Assembly: GCA_016165875.1 (NCBI GenBank)
Contig: JABBOT010000014.1
Coordinates: forward strand, 15,730,931 to 15,794,930
Origin: Acanthopleura granulata
Lineage: Eukaryota; Mollusca; Polyplacophora; Chitonida; Chitonidae
Direction of reading: 5' to 3'
DNA: 64,000 nucleotides
Shown here: in pieces, positions 32,500 through 44,580 of the stretch
How the letters are laid out: each line of letters opens with the position of its first letter
Position numbering within the stretch: position 1 is the first letter of the stretch
Program-made: the position numbers and the translations under genes
The notes under the pieces: generated by a model
The model's input: the letters and a program-made list of their open reading frames with translations, nothing else
Told to the model about the DNA's origin: nothing
The model's database searches: none

Positions 32500-33590
32500 G
32501 GTATTTTCATCAGAGCTTGGAATCGAAGTATGACTCTATAACACCTTGTATTAAATGACACTCTGTATACCGGTAAGAGAACGTAAATACCTCGCAGCAT
32601 ATTTAATGTCTAGACATTGGTATATAAAAGCTACTTCAATATCCTTCGTAGCTTAGTGTAGGTGACGACTGGTCATTTTCGTTTATAATAAGCAGGAGGA
32701 ACAGTGTCCAACGGACCGTCTATTCTGTCATATCAAATTAACAAATTAGTTAATATTCCTGTTTCATGTGTAGCTCATAACATGTATATTAAAAACCACG
32801 TCTGTCGCCTGGATAGGTCAGGAGAGTTGTATTAACCCACGTGTAGCCATATAGGCATGTACTCACCCGATTATTTGCTACATCACTGTGGATATAATCA
32901 CTGGAGGATATTTGTGCAACGTCATCATGTAAATACAATGTAGACCCCCGGGGAAAGTGCATAAATAATCTTATCAGTTCACTAATAAACTTAAGGTTGA
33001 GAACGGTTGGTAATCGACAATACAGGGCTTCGACTGTTTATAAAGTGTAGAGCATTTCCCGCGGCGGTGAAATGATGGATGTGCCTTTTTTAACGGCTTC
33101 ATTACCCTAAAGTTCTACTATATGGCATGATGTACGGAAGCTGGAAGAGACCACTCGCCATTACAGATCTACGTTGGACTTTCATATCGTATAAAGACCT
33201 GTGATATCGATCACATCACAGTTTTGAATTTTTTTCACTGAACAAACAGAGGCTGCCAGAATTCGGCATTCAAAATGCATACAGATATATGAATACCAAC
33301 AGGGACGTGACTTTCAAACAAACTAGTTCAAGCCAAAAGATCCATGTGAACACCTGCCAATAATTTATAAGAACACTTTACTAGATTAGACAAAATAAAA
33401 GCAGTACATAATGTGACTTACAGGTGGTATTCCTATCTTTCAACTTGGGAGGTACCGGAGGTACCAGATTTACCGTTATGACGTCATAAAGTTGCCAAGG
33501 TGTCAAGTTGACAAGGTGCCGGGCCAGTTGGTAAGGTACGAGTGCTGTTATTATGTGCGTGCATATAGAGACAGGGCTTATCAATGGGTT
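32500..33590. other. Non-coding DNA
   Basis: I see no gene, RNA or clear repeat in this stretch. Confidence 0.4.
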
Positions 33591-33591
33591 A

Positions 33592-34880
33592 CTTGTGTGT
33601 ACAGAAATATAAAGAATACAGCGTGAAATATTAGCTTTTAGTGGGGATATAAATTTAAATAATTAGAAAAAATATATATAGTCACTCGTAATATATATAA
33701 TTTCTTTCCAGTATGGATGTAAATGCCAGTGTTATATGGGGATGAGAAGGGATATAATTTGTTGTATGTATGTACATGTATGTATGTAAATTGTTAGCCA
33801 ACCAGTTAACGGGGCTGAATGTCAGGAGGGCTGATTTTGTTTCGTTTCACATAAAACGGACAAATCACAAACATAAAATGAGACAAGCATGAACCATACA
33901 TTGTGCTAAGATTTTAAAGTTCTTTCGGGGCCAATGGGCGCCCTTAAAAGGGCGTTTGGAGCCGGTTTGTACACCGTGGCTTGGGTGGCCTGCGTGGTCC
34001 GGTATAATGGCGACGGAGGCTAACGTTGTGCTCACTCCTCTAGTCTCCTGCAGGCGAACTACATCCTCACCCACGCCGCCTTCATTCGTCCCCAGGAGTT
34101 CACGACTTCTGCATAGCGGACTCGTTCCCTTGAACAGTGCCTAAACGCCCTGTAGTAGGCCACACAGGCCCCGGCGTACTCCCGTGCAAGAATGGGTATA
34201 CATATACATGTAACATCCATCTCTCTTGCCAAAGGTGCAGAGTGGAAAAGTGAAAATGCTTAGCGCGGGCTGGCTTTTATACAAATCAGGCGGCGACGGT
34301 CAGAGAGAACAATTTCAGCGTTTTTCATTGTTTGACAGTCGTAACACCACCACACAGGCTTCACGGGTTTTCAGTCCTTGCAGGTTCCTTGTGTGTACGG
34401 AAATATAAAGAATACAGTGTGAAATATCCGCTTTTAGTTGGCATATAAATTTTTAAAAAAAGATATATAGATACACACTCGTAATGTACATAATTTCTTT
34501 TTCTAGTATGGATGTGAGTTCTAGTGCTATATGTGGATGAGAACGGATATAATTTGCTGTATGTATGTACATGTATGTGTGTAAATTGCTAGCAAATCAA
34601 TTAACATGCGGATGAAAGTCAGGACGGCTTATTTTTGGTTTTGTTTTACATAAAACGGACAAAATCACACAAATTAATAGGTCGATGAAAACGTGTATAA
34701 TTTGACGTATGTACATGTATGTACATTCATGAAAAAATCAACGAGGATGAATGTGACGGGTTGATTTTGTCTTACATAAAACGGACAAATCACACACATT
34801 AAACGAGACATACATAAATCATGCTCAGATTTTGAAAGTCCTTTGGGGAAGATTTGCTTGACCCTGAAAAGGGCCGTTGG
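33592..34880 (+). repeat. Direct repeats of about 0.3 kb at 0.8-kb offset
   Basis: Unit 1 (33592-33960) and unit 2 (34388-34680) start with ttgtgtgtac, then aaatataaagaatacag, and share taatttctttccagtatgg-like and gatataatttgttgtatgta-like blocks plus cataaaacggacaaatcaca. The offset is 796 bp. A third partial unit (34681-34880) repeats the second half, including cataaaacggacaaatcaca. Between and after them are GC-rich stretches with a shared cacgccgccttca. This could be a duplicated locus or the ends of a short non-autonomous element. Confidence 0.65.
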
Positions 34881-35835
34881 AAATGTCGGTTGAGGGGGAG
34901 GGAGGTTGGCTTTTAATTTTCCACTCCTCCCTGCTGACCCCCCTCAGATAGGGTGTTGGCTGCTGTCAGTGTTGTTGGATTCCCCATTTCACCAGGCGTC
35001 ATCTCCTGGCCCAACCACGGGGGAAACGGCCGCCCCCTCGCCGCACACGCCGCCTTCAATATCTCCCACCGGGCAGTGAAGCAGGAAAAGTTTACCTCTT
35101 CCACCCGCTTGATCGGTATTGATTCCCTAAGCCATTCAGCGTTTGTAATTTAACTGCTAAATGAGTGGGTGATCAACGCCATATAATTGGACAATACCAG
35201 CTACTTGGGAACCTACACCGATGGATGGATATTACCTGAAACCTACACTGATGGATATATGTGCTTGGTACACTCTGCTGCATCTATGATTCATCTACAT
35301 TTTCTATATAACTGTAGATATAAATTCTTGTAACATGCATGATGGTATGTACGTAAAGCTAATGGCGATTTTAAGGTGAATAATTATCGGGGTCAGAAAC
35401 GAAAATTGAATAATTCATGGAATCAAAAGCGATCGTTCCAATAAAAAAGACATCAATGAAGAGATTACAGACATGATAAGAGTTACATACTTGTAGGGGG
35501 ACGTAAAAGTAAAACATACAGAAATATACACCCTTGCAAAAGAAAAAACTGTGTGTGCATGTACGAAAATATAGAAGGAATATAAAAAGAAAGAAGAAGA
35601 CAGAATATTTAAAGTCAAATGATATTCACACCGTGCATTTAGGCTCAAGTGGTACAATGTTTTCTTCTATGCAGAAAGCATGGAGACGTCACGCATGTTA
35701 ATAAAACAGGAATATCTGTAGTGCATGTATTATTCTTTATTCTTACCATACACTTGGATTATCGCTTTTCTTTTAAGTTGGTTTAGATTATGAATATTTC
35801 AGTTTTAAAAGTTTGATCTATTTATTTATATGTAA
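34881..35835. other. Non-coding DNA
   Basis: It includes a GC-rich stretch (34920-35090) with short open frames on both strands but no recognisable domain. Nothing else is seen. Confidence 0.35.
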
Positions 35836-35837
35836 GT

Positions 35838-35892
35838 CCTAACGACTGAAAGACAAGCGCCTTTAACCGCTCAGCTAAGACCCGCTTTCCCT
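35838..35892 (-). repeat. tRNA-like fragment (SINE head)
   Basis: On the minus strand gtcttagctgagcggttaaa, then ggcgcttgtctttcagtcg, resembling the D-arm and anticodon arm of a Ser/Leu-type tRNA. No T-arm follows, so it is not a working tRNA. Confidence 0.35.
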
Positions 35893-35899
35893 TGTCCAC

Positions 35900-36750
35900 A
35901 AGTTGTCGACTTATTTTTATTTTAATCCCTTTGGCTAAAAGATCAAGAGCAGTGACAGCCTATAGTGTGGCGGATGTTGAGAGGCAGGACAATTGTGTTC
36001 TGTGGAAATGCGGAGGAATCAGGTCGTGACGATTTGTGATGTAAAACACTTCCTTTAGGCCTTATCACGTTTGAAATGTTTACAGTGACGTGATTGCGGA
36101 TGTTAAAACCAGGTACACATAACCTTTTGATCCCAGATTAAATCATAAATTGTGTTTATCGTGTTTTGTAGCCGAGTACTCGCTGGTTCATTTATCTGAG
36201 GCATCGTTCACGCCGCACCCAAGAACCAGAAGACCAGAAAGGTTGTCACGACGCCAGTAATTGTCCCCAGGTGCTAATGTGCTAATGAAATAAAAAAATA
36301 AATTTGTAGGTTTTAATATGGAACTTTAAAGTTATGCGAAAATTCAGCAGGGCCAGGCAATCGCGGTATATGTATAACCTGGACAATGTCAATTACGGTC
36401 TCATCTGACGAATTCCTGGCCCCAGGATCACAAAGCTGTCTTAGGCTGAAAAACTTCAAAACAGTTTACTGATTTAAAATTATGACTAACCGGAAGATTT
36501 TTGATGTTAATACCTGGAGTTTTCTTATCCCTGCATGACAAAAATGAACAATAGTGTTTAATTTCAAACCTAAGTTCAGGAATAATACCACAAAATAAGA
36601 CTAAACCTGACTTAAGTCAAAAACAGCCTCGGGATCCTCTCTCCACGGATAACTAAGTCCGTCTTAAAGAAAATGTAACGTTAGCTCTGTCATATTTTTT
36701 ACTACAAAAGAAAATTTCATCTACCATAAATCCCTAAAGGATAGCAGGTA
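35900..36750. other. Non-coding DNA
   Basis: No supported feature. Confidence 0.4.
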
Positions 36751-36754
36751 TTTT

Positions 36755-36985
36755 AGTTACTTATTTAATTAGTGTTTTACGCTGTAATCAGGAATATTTC
36801 ACTTATTACGACAGCGGCCCTCATTTTGGGGGGAATAAGCGGGGCAGGCCCAGAAGTATATCTACCGCTATTTTGATGGATTTCCCACTTACGACCGGAG
36901 AGGAAACTAGAATGAGCTAGGTTTGAACTCACAGTGACCGTATTGATGGAAGGTTTCTGGGTGATAACGCTGCACTAGGATAGCA
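36755..36985 (-). repeat. SINE, main family, nearly complete
   Basis: Inverted copy with tail, body (gttttacgctgtaatcagg, gaatatttcacttattacga, cttacgaccggagaggaaac) and the tRNA-derived head on the right: minus-strand tcctagtgcagcgttatcac as box A region and gtgagttcaaacctagctca as box B region. Confidence 0.75.
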
Positions 36986-37554
36986 AGTAACCTTTGCGCT
37001 GACTTGAATTGCGTTGATTCAATGATGTTATGTATATATTTACACTTCTTAACCGAAAAATGTACGCTGAGAAAATGTCGTTAACGCTATGTATGCTTGT
37101 TCATTCATGCAGGCGTTACATTAAAGTCATTTTTAAATCACATGACAGTTTTTATCAAACAAATCCATACCATGACTAATATCAGAAATCATAAATTTGT
37201 CCTCTGAGTTCATACTGGATAAATTGTTTTGTGCTTTAAACAAAGCGTTTCACCGAATTCAAACAGAACACATGGCACACCAGTAATTTTAGCAGAATGT
37301 CCTACAATAGTAAGTGTTGTGTCCGTATTATTTGTGAATAATGTCCGCATATACCGGCTTCAATCCTATGTTAATTGATTTATGACAGTTTCGTGCGTGT
37401 TTTATTTTAGAAGCTCCACCTCGGGGATTGGAAGATCCGGGATTAATATGGGGCCAAAGCAAAGACTTTTGCAAAATTGCACTGGTTGCTGGCTCGCTTG
37501 AGGCTCAGCACTGTGAGATTTGAGCAAAGAAACAGGACAGGTCAGCCCTGTGTC

Positions 37555-37885
37555 AGCATGCATGTACTTCTTTACAGTGAAGAATCGATGACCAAAAACA
37601 ATCAGAGTGTGGAGGAATGACGGAATGATGGCTCCAGAAGGCCAAACTTCATGTGCTTTTTAATAGTGAAGATGCGATGACCGGGAGCTTTCAGAGTCTA
37701 TGAGTTACGGAGTGATGGCTCCTTGAGGCCACCATACATGTACTTCTTAACAGTGAAGAACCGATGACCAAAAACAGTCAGGGATTCCATGAATTACGTA
37801 GAGATGGCCCCTGAAGGCCACCATACATGTACTTCTTAACACTGAAGAATCGCTGACCCAGAGCATTCAGACAACAAAGACTCCA
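37555..37885 (+). repeat. 88-bp tandem repeat, four units
   Basis: Units start catgtacttcttaacagtga or a variant at 37561, 37650, 37737 and 37826 (spacings 89, 87, 89). Each contains gaagaatcgatgacc and ggctccagaaggcca-like sequence. Confidence 0.8.
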
Positions 37886-38214
37886 TTTAAACAGAACAGA
37901 ACTTCCTTTAACACGTTTAGTGCTTGCTGGTAAATCACTAACAGTAATAATTCACTTAACAAAATCGGGCTCCAAAGTCATACACTCAAAGCAAAATCCG
38001 TTTTGCAATGTACATGTGATTTTAAGGGACAATTTCTCACTTGTGTACCCTCACAGTGATTTTGTTATTGCCTTCAGATACATCTGGTATGTTTTGTGTT
38101 TCAGTTTCTTGCCGATGAATAACTTGAGGCACATATCAAATTTCAAAAAGTTCTTGCCACAACAGTGCCAAAACAGCGGAAATTTATATTGCTGTAAATT
38201 AAAGTATGTAGGTA

Positions 38215-38420
38215 TTTATTTACAAACTCTTTTACACCGCACTCAAGACTGTTTAACTTATGCGACGACTTCCACCATTATGATTGGAGAGAACCGGGCA
38301 TACCCCGGGGAAATCTCACGATCATCCGCAGGTTATTGGCTGACCTTTCCACGTTCGACCAGGCTGAGTGCCAGCATGAGCTGAACTGGAACTCACAGTG
38401 AGTACGTCACCTTTCCAATT
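38215..38420 (-). repeat. SINE, main family
   Basis: Inverted copy: tatttatttacaaac tail, acaccgcactcaagactgtt, gagaaccgggcataccccgg, ctcacgatcatccgcaggtt, gacctttccacgttcgacc, aactggaactcacagtgag. Confidence 0.75.
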
Positions 38421-38514
38421 GCTGTCAATTTCTACGTGTATTGCCATGCTCTTTCAGCTCAAGATAGCTAAAGCAAATATTCTACCTTTATATGGAAAGG
38501 AGGGTGGGTGCTCC

Positions 38515-38765
38515 ATGCTGTGTCTCAGTTGGTTAGCGCGATAGCGCAGCGCAATGACCAACCAATGCGGTCGATGTGAGTTTAAGTTTAGCTCATGCGT
38601 GCTTCCTCTCCGGCGTTACGTGGGAAGGTCTGCCATTAACCTGCCCATGGTCGCGGGTTTCCCCCGGGCTCTGCCCGGTTTCCCCCCACCATATAGCTGG
38701 TCTCCGTGGTATAAGTGAAATATTCTTGCGTACGGTCAGTCAAATAAATAAATAAATAAGTAAAT
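38515..38765 (+). repeat. SINE, main family, full length
   Basis: The most complete forward copy. The tRNA-derived head has box A (tgtctcagttggttagcgcg) and a box B region (ggtcgatgtgagtttaag). The body follows: gcttcctctccggcgttacg, ggaaggtctgccattaacct, cccgggctctgcccggtttc, ataagtgaaatattcttgcg. The tail is (AAAT)n at 38745-38765. Confidence 0.85.
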
Positions 38766-38769
38766 TTAT

Positions 38770-39640
38770 ATCGCGAGACAACTAAATTTTGACATTACTT
38801 CCCTAAACATACATTACTTGACCTATTGTGTCGAAAAAATGTGCACCCTCTATGTATTTACTTTTATTTGGTTAACTTGTACCCCTCCAAGTCGGAAGGA
38901 ATTGGTTCACCCGTTTGCACGTACGCACGTACACACACACAGATAAGCGGGAGATTTATAGCATACAAGGGGTTATAACTCTAGCAAAATAAACCCATCA
39001 CATCGCTGGTTAGTTCCACTTGAGAACACCTTTAGTGGTGAAGTGTTGAGGGGTTTTAAAAAAGAGAAGAAAACATTAGTGCGACATCACTGACTTTGAG
39101 GGCGACAATACTTGCATTCTCAGTGTCGTCACAGTGTAAAAAAATATCGGATATCAACGCTACAGTGTCGGGACCAATGAAAACACACAATCTTCATGTG
39201 GGTTGTAATAAAATGCGTTATGCCTTCAAAATCTTTTGTAATAAGGGATATCACATTTAACACGATTGAATTTTTTTTACCTAATCCTGCTTTAGAAATG
39301 GTGCTAGGGTCCATGTAAGCAGTTACTTTTTAAAGGCTTACAAAGGCTACTAAGTGTAAACCTTAACTGAGATAAACTAACACTTTGCCAACTATCACAT
39401 TATCGCCGCTGTTCTGGTTTTTACTTTCTAGTCTTTTATAGTATAGAATATTTTTAAATACACTCATGAAACAACAGACATCGTTCACAATGAATTTTTA
39501 AGGTTGAAGTAACTATCCCAAGACTAGTAATAATGCTGACTTGAGGTGGACCTGACCACCTCAGTTGTCCAGTACTTCCTTTCTATAAGTGTGCCAACAT
39601 AGCAGAGGGGAACGATGCGATTCTCTTGTAAGATTTTAAC
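38770..39640. other. Non-coding DNA
   Basis: Only a small CA/GTAC-rich microsatellite near 38917-38940 is seen. Confidence 0.4.
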
Positions 39641-39641
39641 A

Positions 39642-39722
39642 CTATGGTGGGAGGAAACCGACAAAACACAGGATAATCCACAGCTTGCCAGCAGACTTTC
39701 GCCCGTACTACCGGAGAGACAA
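39642..39722 (-). repeat. SINE, main family, fragment
   Basis: Inverted body piece: tatggtgggaggaaaccgac, ataatccacagcttgccagc, ccgtactaccggagagac. Confidence 0.6.
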
Positions 39723-40029
39723 ATAGCCAATTATATGCAGTCAATAAGTCTTCAAATAAGCATATAAGACCTTACTGTGTACGATGGTGGTGAACAAAGC
39801 ATCTGGCCTGGCGTCTTTACATTGTTCTCATGTTATTGTGTATATATTTGGGAAATGTGATGACAACGAAACACTTTGAGTAATTCTACACCACTGAGGT
39901 AAAATTACATTTAACATCACAGGGTTGTGTTTTACATAACAGTGTTAAAGCCATGTGTAAAGTAACACTGTCGGAGAGGAAAATGATAAACAAAAGGCTT
40001 GTTCTACTCTCGGACAGCGATAGGCCTCA

Positions 40030-40860
40030 CACAAGATCAAACAAAGACACACAAAGGCGCTAGATTAAATTCAATACATATAATTGAACAAAATAAACAA
40101 ATAATAAAGTAACAATTATATACAAAACAATACAGACAATTACAAAAATAAATATAGTTGGTTATGGATGTTAGCGTCCCAAATCCGGATGAACTATTCC
40201 GGTTTCCACAGGCAAGCCAGTCCACGTAAATATAGAATCCACAGTTCTTCGGAATTCTCTAATTTAAGGATGACAAGTCCTGTAGTGATGAACAGCAGAG
40301 GGTCAGGTACGTCGACGATGGTAGATATCCAACTCCCCGGCAAGGTGCAAGTTTCCTGGGAAGACGGGTTGGTAATGGCGTCCGTAATGCCGAGCTGGCG
40401 ATGTATGTTTCACTCCTCGGAGATATACACAAATTCACTTTCACGGTAAACTGGGATGAAATGTACGTAATTGCACAAAGAGACGATGAGCGATACACGA
40501 TCCAAAAGAACGTCTCGCACCAAACAGCAAGTGGTAAAACACAAGCTCACAAAGTGCTACGTACGGAAAAATGGAGTAAAAAATGACAAAATTATCGAAA
40601 GGCGTATAAGCGTATAAGTCCAACAAAAATTCTTCTCGGTAGACAAAAGCAAATGTTACTCGAGTTGTCACAAGTAAAACGTCTGCTCTCAAAGTAAGTA
40701 AGGAAACGACTGCGAGCTGAACAACTTCGTCGCTCATATTTATAGGCTAACGCAAAGAAAATTCTGGATGGTCTGTCCGTAAACATTTTTACAATATGGG
40801 CACATCTTTCCAGAAAATACGCGTCAGGAAGCATCTAGACTAACGCATTTTTAGTGATGA
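40030..40860 (-). repeat. Possible solo LTR-like dispersed repeat
   Basis: On the minus strand a clear TATAAATA (40744-40737) is followed by gagcgacgaagttgttcag, mixed unique sequence, then an AT-rich stretch with TTTATTTTTG (about 40160-40100). The open frames on both strands here have no domain. The layout (TATA, then a few hundred bases ending AT-rich) is what a solo LTR would show, but I did not find terminal TG/CA ends or a target-site duplication. Confidence 0.25.
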
Positions 40861-40959
40861 AGAATCTAAAGATGAAAGCAGCATTGCTCTCTGACCAACA
40901 GTTACAGCCGTAGCGGCATTTACACCATTAACGTTATTAAGTCGCAAATGGCAATATCA

Positions 40960-41000
40960 CGACAAGCGCTAACTGACTGAGCCACGGAGGCCCCAACTGA
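40960..41000 (-). repeat. tRNA-derived SINE head fragment
   Basis: Minus strand: ggggcctccgtggctcagtc, then agttagcgcttgtcg, a box A-type tRNA head widespread in mollusc SINEs. No body follows. Confidence 0.45.
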
Positions 41001-41004
41001 TGGC

Positions 41005-42590
41005 TATATGTCAGCGCTATACGTGTATATGTATTTATATGGACTTCTACCCCTGTGTATGTATTTCACTGATCTTGCGATTAATGACCCGCAACTCCCA
41101 TTTTGCTTGACGTTTGGCATACGATTGTCGGCTCCGACGCCTAGGTTTTATGTCGAAATATGGTCGATATGTTTCAAAAAGTCTGTCGACTTGAGGTCTT
41201 CTATTCGTACCGTGTTAGCCATCTTGCCTTGTGTGTTGTTTTGCCAAGAGTATCCTGGCAAGCTCGCCAATGTAAACTTTTTGGGATCCGTTTTCTTTAG
41301 TACTTGTCATGCCTTTCCAGCGCGTACCGGTAATAGCAATCCAGATAACCCCCCAATGCTCATGAATAGAAGACGCAACACCTTGTATTCATTGTGGTTT
41401 ATAATCGAGCACTCCAAATACACAGCTATACAAGTATGTAGTTGGGTTGGTTAAAAGTCTACAACATACAAGAGAATAAACACATAAGAAATATATTGCC
41501 TCCAATAACGCTAGTCTGATGGTGAATTAGATCGTTTCCTGCTCATCCAAGTTCAGTAACGATTCGAAATTCAGCTGGGTACATCCGAGCAATGTAAACA
41601 AACATTCGTTTTTTGAAGGGTCTGATAAGTAAAGTGACTTTTTTTTCTCTCCTCATACAAACCGACTACTTTCCACAATTTATGTAGATTACAAAAAGAG
41701 TAAACTGGTATTCCTACGCGACAGATTGCAGAGATTACACTGACTAAACAATGCTAAATTAGTGACGTGGCATTGTTATGGAAAACAAAATGTAGTTCCA
41801 TGATAAATTACTATTTTCCTTGTAAGACAAGTGTAATGCTAACTATTAAATGTTATCTTATATCTTACAATGTGGTTTAAATATACCACAGACTTATAAC
41901 AGTAAGAATAAGTGAAAAAAATAGCACGTGCTTTACGATATCATGCATTCCTGACAGCGCTCCCGCCAAATGAAAGTATCTCGAAGCACGGCAAGTTGTG
42001 TCAATTACACATATGTGGCACTCTTTGCATCATCAATTCACTGGTAGATAATGAAAGGAGAGATGAAACAGTCAATCTGAAGGAAATAGCGCTGGCTGTC
42101 CGAAACATGGTTGATCAAAGGTTTCATTATGGTCTCACAAAATTCTTAACCTAATCTCCAGCTACGTTACAGTAAACGCAATATATAAACTCTACACGGA
42201 CATTGTACTTTGAAGTGACATTAAATCACAACGTTAGTTAAAATGCACACACTTTTCGGCTCGGAAACAGTACAGTACAGAAGTAGCCTTGTCAAGAGAG
42301 AGGAATCAGGGACGACGTTACACATACCCTATTTAACTCACCAGACTCGGCTCAATGTTGCTCTGAGAATTATGGTACAGGCACCCCTTAATAAAGAAAC
42401 ACAAAGACGACTCGGACGGGAGACACAGATGGATTTGTCTGTTTTATTACGAATGAAGTTCGTCTTTTATACAAATTTCATATCTAAATATGTTTACCAA
42501 CAATCTTTCTTGATTTCCTATCTTGAGAGATACAATCTACTTAAAGATAGGTGTAGTAAACAAACCCGTTAGGCCAGCGGCTTGTTCAGA
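41005..42590. other. Non-coding DNA
   Basis: Plus-strand open frames at 41008-41454 (148 codons), 41912-42154 and 42243-42572 show no recognisable domain, no signal of codon bias that I can judge by eye and no splice context. I do not call them genes. Confidence 0.35.
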
Positions 42591-42593
42591 AGA

Positions 42594-43551
42594 ATGAAAG
42601 AATGATTTTGGCTTCACGCCACATTGGCAATATGTCAGCCATATCATGGCGAGAACATGTTGAAATCAGGAAGCCTTCAATAGTTTTCGACATGACCTGA
42701 TGAACATTGAAAATTTAAAGAAAAACAGACGAACTTTTTTAAAAAACCAGTTCAAAAGAACTAAATGTTAGTTAAAAGTCAAAAACCACAATTGTTTGGT
42801 ATTTTATACAATGAAAAATATATACATATATATATATATAAATTATATTCTAATATACAGGCCAACAGCCTTCAAAAAATTAATTACAGCATCGTCCGCG
42901 AAGCTGTTAAATAAGTCAACTATAGCTTTAACTGTGTAGAATCTTTGCCGAATATGAGCAAAGCCACACAGTCACCAAGGATATGTTTGATGCCGTATTG
43001 CACATCACATCCAACACACTCGGGAGCAATGGTCTCATCCAGGATAAAATTGTGTGTTAGACGAGAATGCCCAACACGGCATCTTGTTAAAACTACTTGG
43101 TCTCTACGAGACATACCTAAAGTATAAGAATCATAGCCAATGACAGGGTGAATGGCATGCAGTTTGTTATCGACCTGCAGGACCCATTCATCCTGACAAA
43201 GGCGACAAACATATTTAAGAATATTAGATTTGAAATCAGTATAAGGAATTTTAATCTTAGATATGAGTTTACTAAGAGCAGCTTTCGCTTCCCTGTCTAC
43301 GACCGTGTTTCCATAAATACCAGAATGACTTGGTGTCCAACAGAATACAATATCTTTACCTCTTTTAATTAACTTTCTATGGATGACTAATATTTCTAAT
43401 ACTAACGGATTTTGAAATTTATTTTGCAATTGCCAAAAGGCAGGACAACGAGTCACTGCATTTCACTGCCCTCTGGGCAGAGCCGGATGAAACATATGAT
43501 AAAACCAGAAGTATAGCTCTGGCCTCGGCAGAAAATATTGAAGACGAGGAT
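42594..43551 (-). mobile_element. LINE copy 2, 5'-truncated and diverged
   Basis: The 3' end (gaatgaaagaatgattttgg) and UTR are followed by the ORF2 C-terminal part (43456-42920). This includes the last RNase H region (HSGIYGNTVVDREAKAAL), SRRDQVVLTRCRVGHSRLTHNF and the Cys tail CVGCDVQYGIKHILGDC. It stops at about 43551 inside RNase H and abuts the 3' tail of copy 3. Its sequence is more diverged than copies 4-6. An (TA)n tract lies in its 3' UTR (42825-42842). Confidence 0.8.
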
Positions 43552-43552
43552 G

Positions 43553-43857
43553 GAATGAATGAATGAATGAATGATTATGGCTTAACGCCACATCGGCAAT
43601 ACCTCAGCCATATCGTGGCGAGAACAAGGTGGAAACACTAGACGGTTCAGGTTTCCGATAGGGATGTGAGAACATTAAAAATAAACCAAAAACGTTCGGA
43701 CATGGTTAAAATCAGGTAAGGAAACCAAAACAGTTAAAACTCGAAAACCAGCATATTAAGGAAATTTTATGACAAATATTAATGACAATAAAATTTATAT
43801 TTTATGATACAGGACAATGGCCTTCAAATATTTTATGACAACGTCGCCAGCTGAGCT
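43553..43857 (-). mobile_element. LINE copy 3, 3' end only
   Basis: About 300 bases: a (GAAT)n tract, tggcttaacgccacatcggc, the 3' UTR and the last few ORF2 codons (ending gacaacgtcgccagct). This is a dead-on-arrival 5'-truncated insertion placed exactly at the 5' end of copy 2. Confidence 0.8.
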
Positions 43858-44580
43858 AACAATACATACCACAGAACTCTAGGAATAGAATCGATCAAAA
43901 CCCAATATAAAGTCTACAATACGAATGCATTTGACAAAGTGAATGGTCCACTTGTTAGCATTTGATAATGGCATCCACTACAAAAGTCATATTTCCTTTG
44001 AGTGATGCGTTCTGTTGCCCAGCTGGCGGTAAACGGTGACGTGCTCTGTATCACAGCGGGTGGCCAGCTTGTGGGCAAACCTGGCCTGTAGTCTCTTTCT
44101 CTCCTCAGCTGTATTACCAAGAAAGACTCCATTCTGAGCTTCTGCGTAGTAGCTTTGTTTCTCTGGCTTTTCGCCAGGTGATGGGTGTCTAGTTGGTGGA
44201 CAGATTCAGTACTGGTAACTCAACTTTGAAATAAATCCATAGCCGCGGAATGGAGAGAAATGTCAGCATCAGTGGTGAAGTGCTTGACTTCCAAGCCTTG
44301 GTGGGCCAGGTGGCTTATTCTCTCAGAGGCCCATCGCCCCTCGTCTCCGATTGCCTCCCGTTGTTGCATCGTGACTGTACAGGTTATTTTGTGATCATGG
44401 CAGGTCAGTTTAACTCTGGCTTTGCCTTCGATTCTTCGTGCTGTTTGATACAGCTTCTCTTTTTTTACAATGATGTCAATGACTTTCTTGTCCTTTCTTG
44501 ATATAAGCTAACGATACATGCCACAAAACTCTAGGAAGAGAATCCATCAAAATCCAATGTAAATTCTACATACGGTTCTA
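43856..44580 (-). pseudogene. Transposon-like coding remnant between short direct repeats
   Basis: The minus strand has two coding-like stretches. The first (44500-44210) reads DKKVIDIIVKKEKLYQTARR, then KLTCHDHKITCTVTMQQ and HFTTDADISLHSAAMDLF. The second (44200-43930) contains VHQLDTHHLA, and in another frame NTAEERKRLQARFAHKLATR. I have seen a similar arrangement in uncharacterised repetitive proteins of invertebrates but cannot name the family. A DDE transposase is possible, since TTDAD and HQLDTHHL are spaced like acidic catalytic segments. A ~65-bp direct repeat (43856-43925 and 44507-44576, gctaacgatacatgccacaa or close) flanks the stretch. Confidence 0.35.

Noticed and set aside
38515..38600. 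tRNA gene at the start of the full-length SINE
   Set aside because: The box A and box B regions belong to the tRNA-derived SINE head and continue into the SINE body and tail.
41008..41454. 148-codon plus-strand ORF
   Set aside because: No domain, no splice or promoter context, composition like surrounding DNA.
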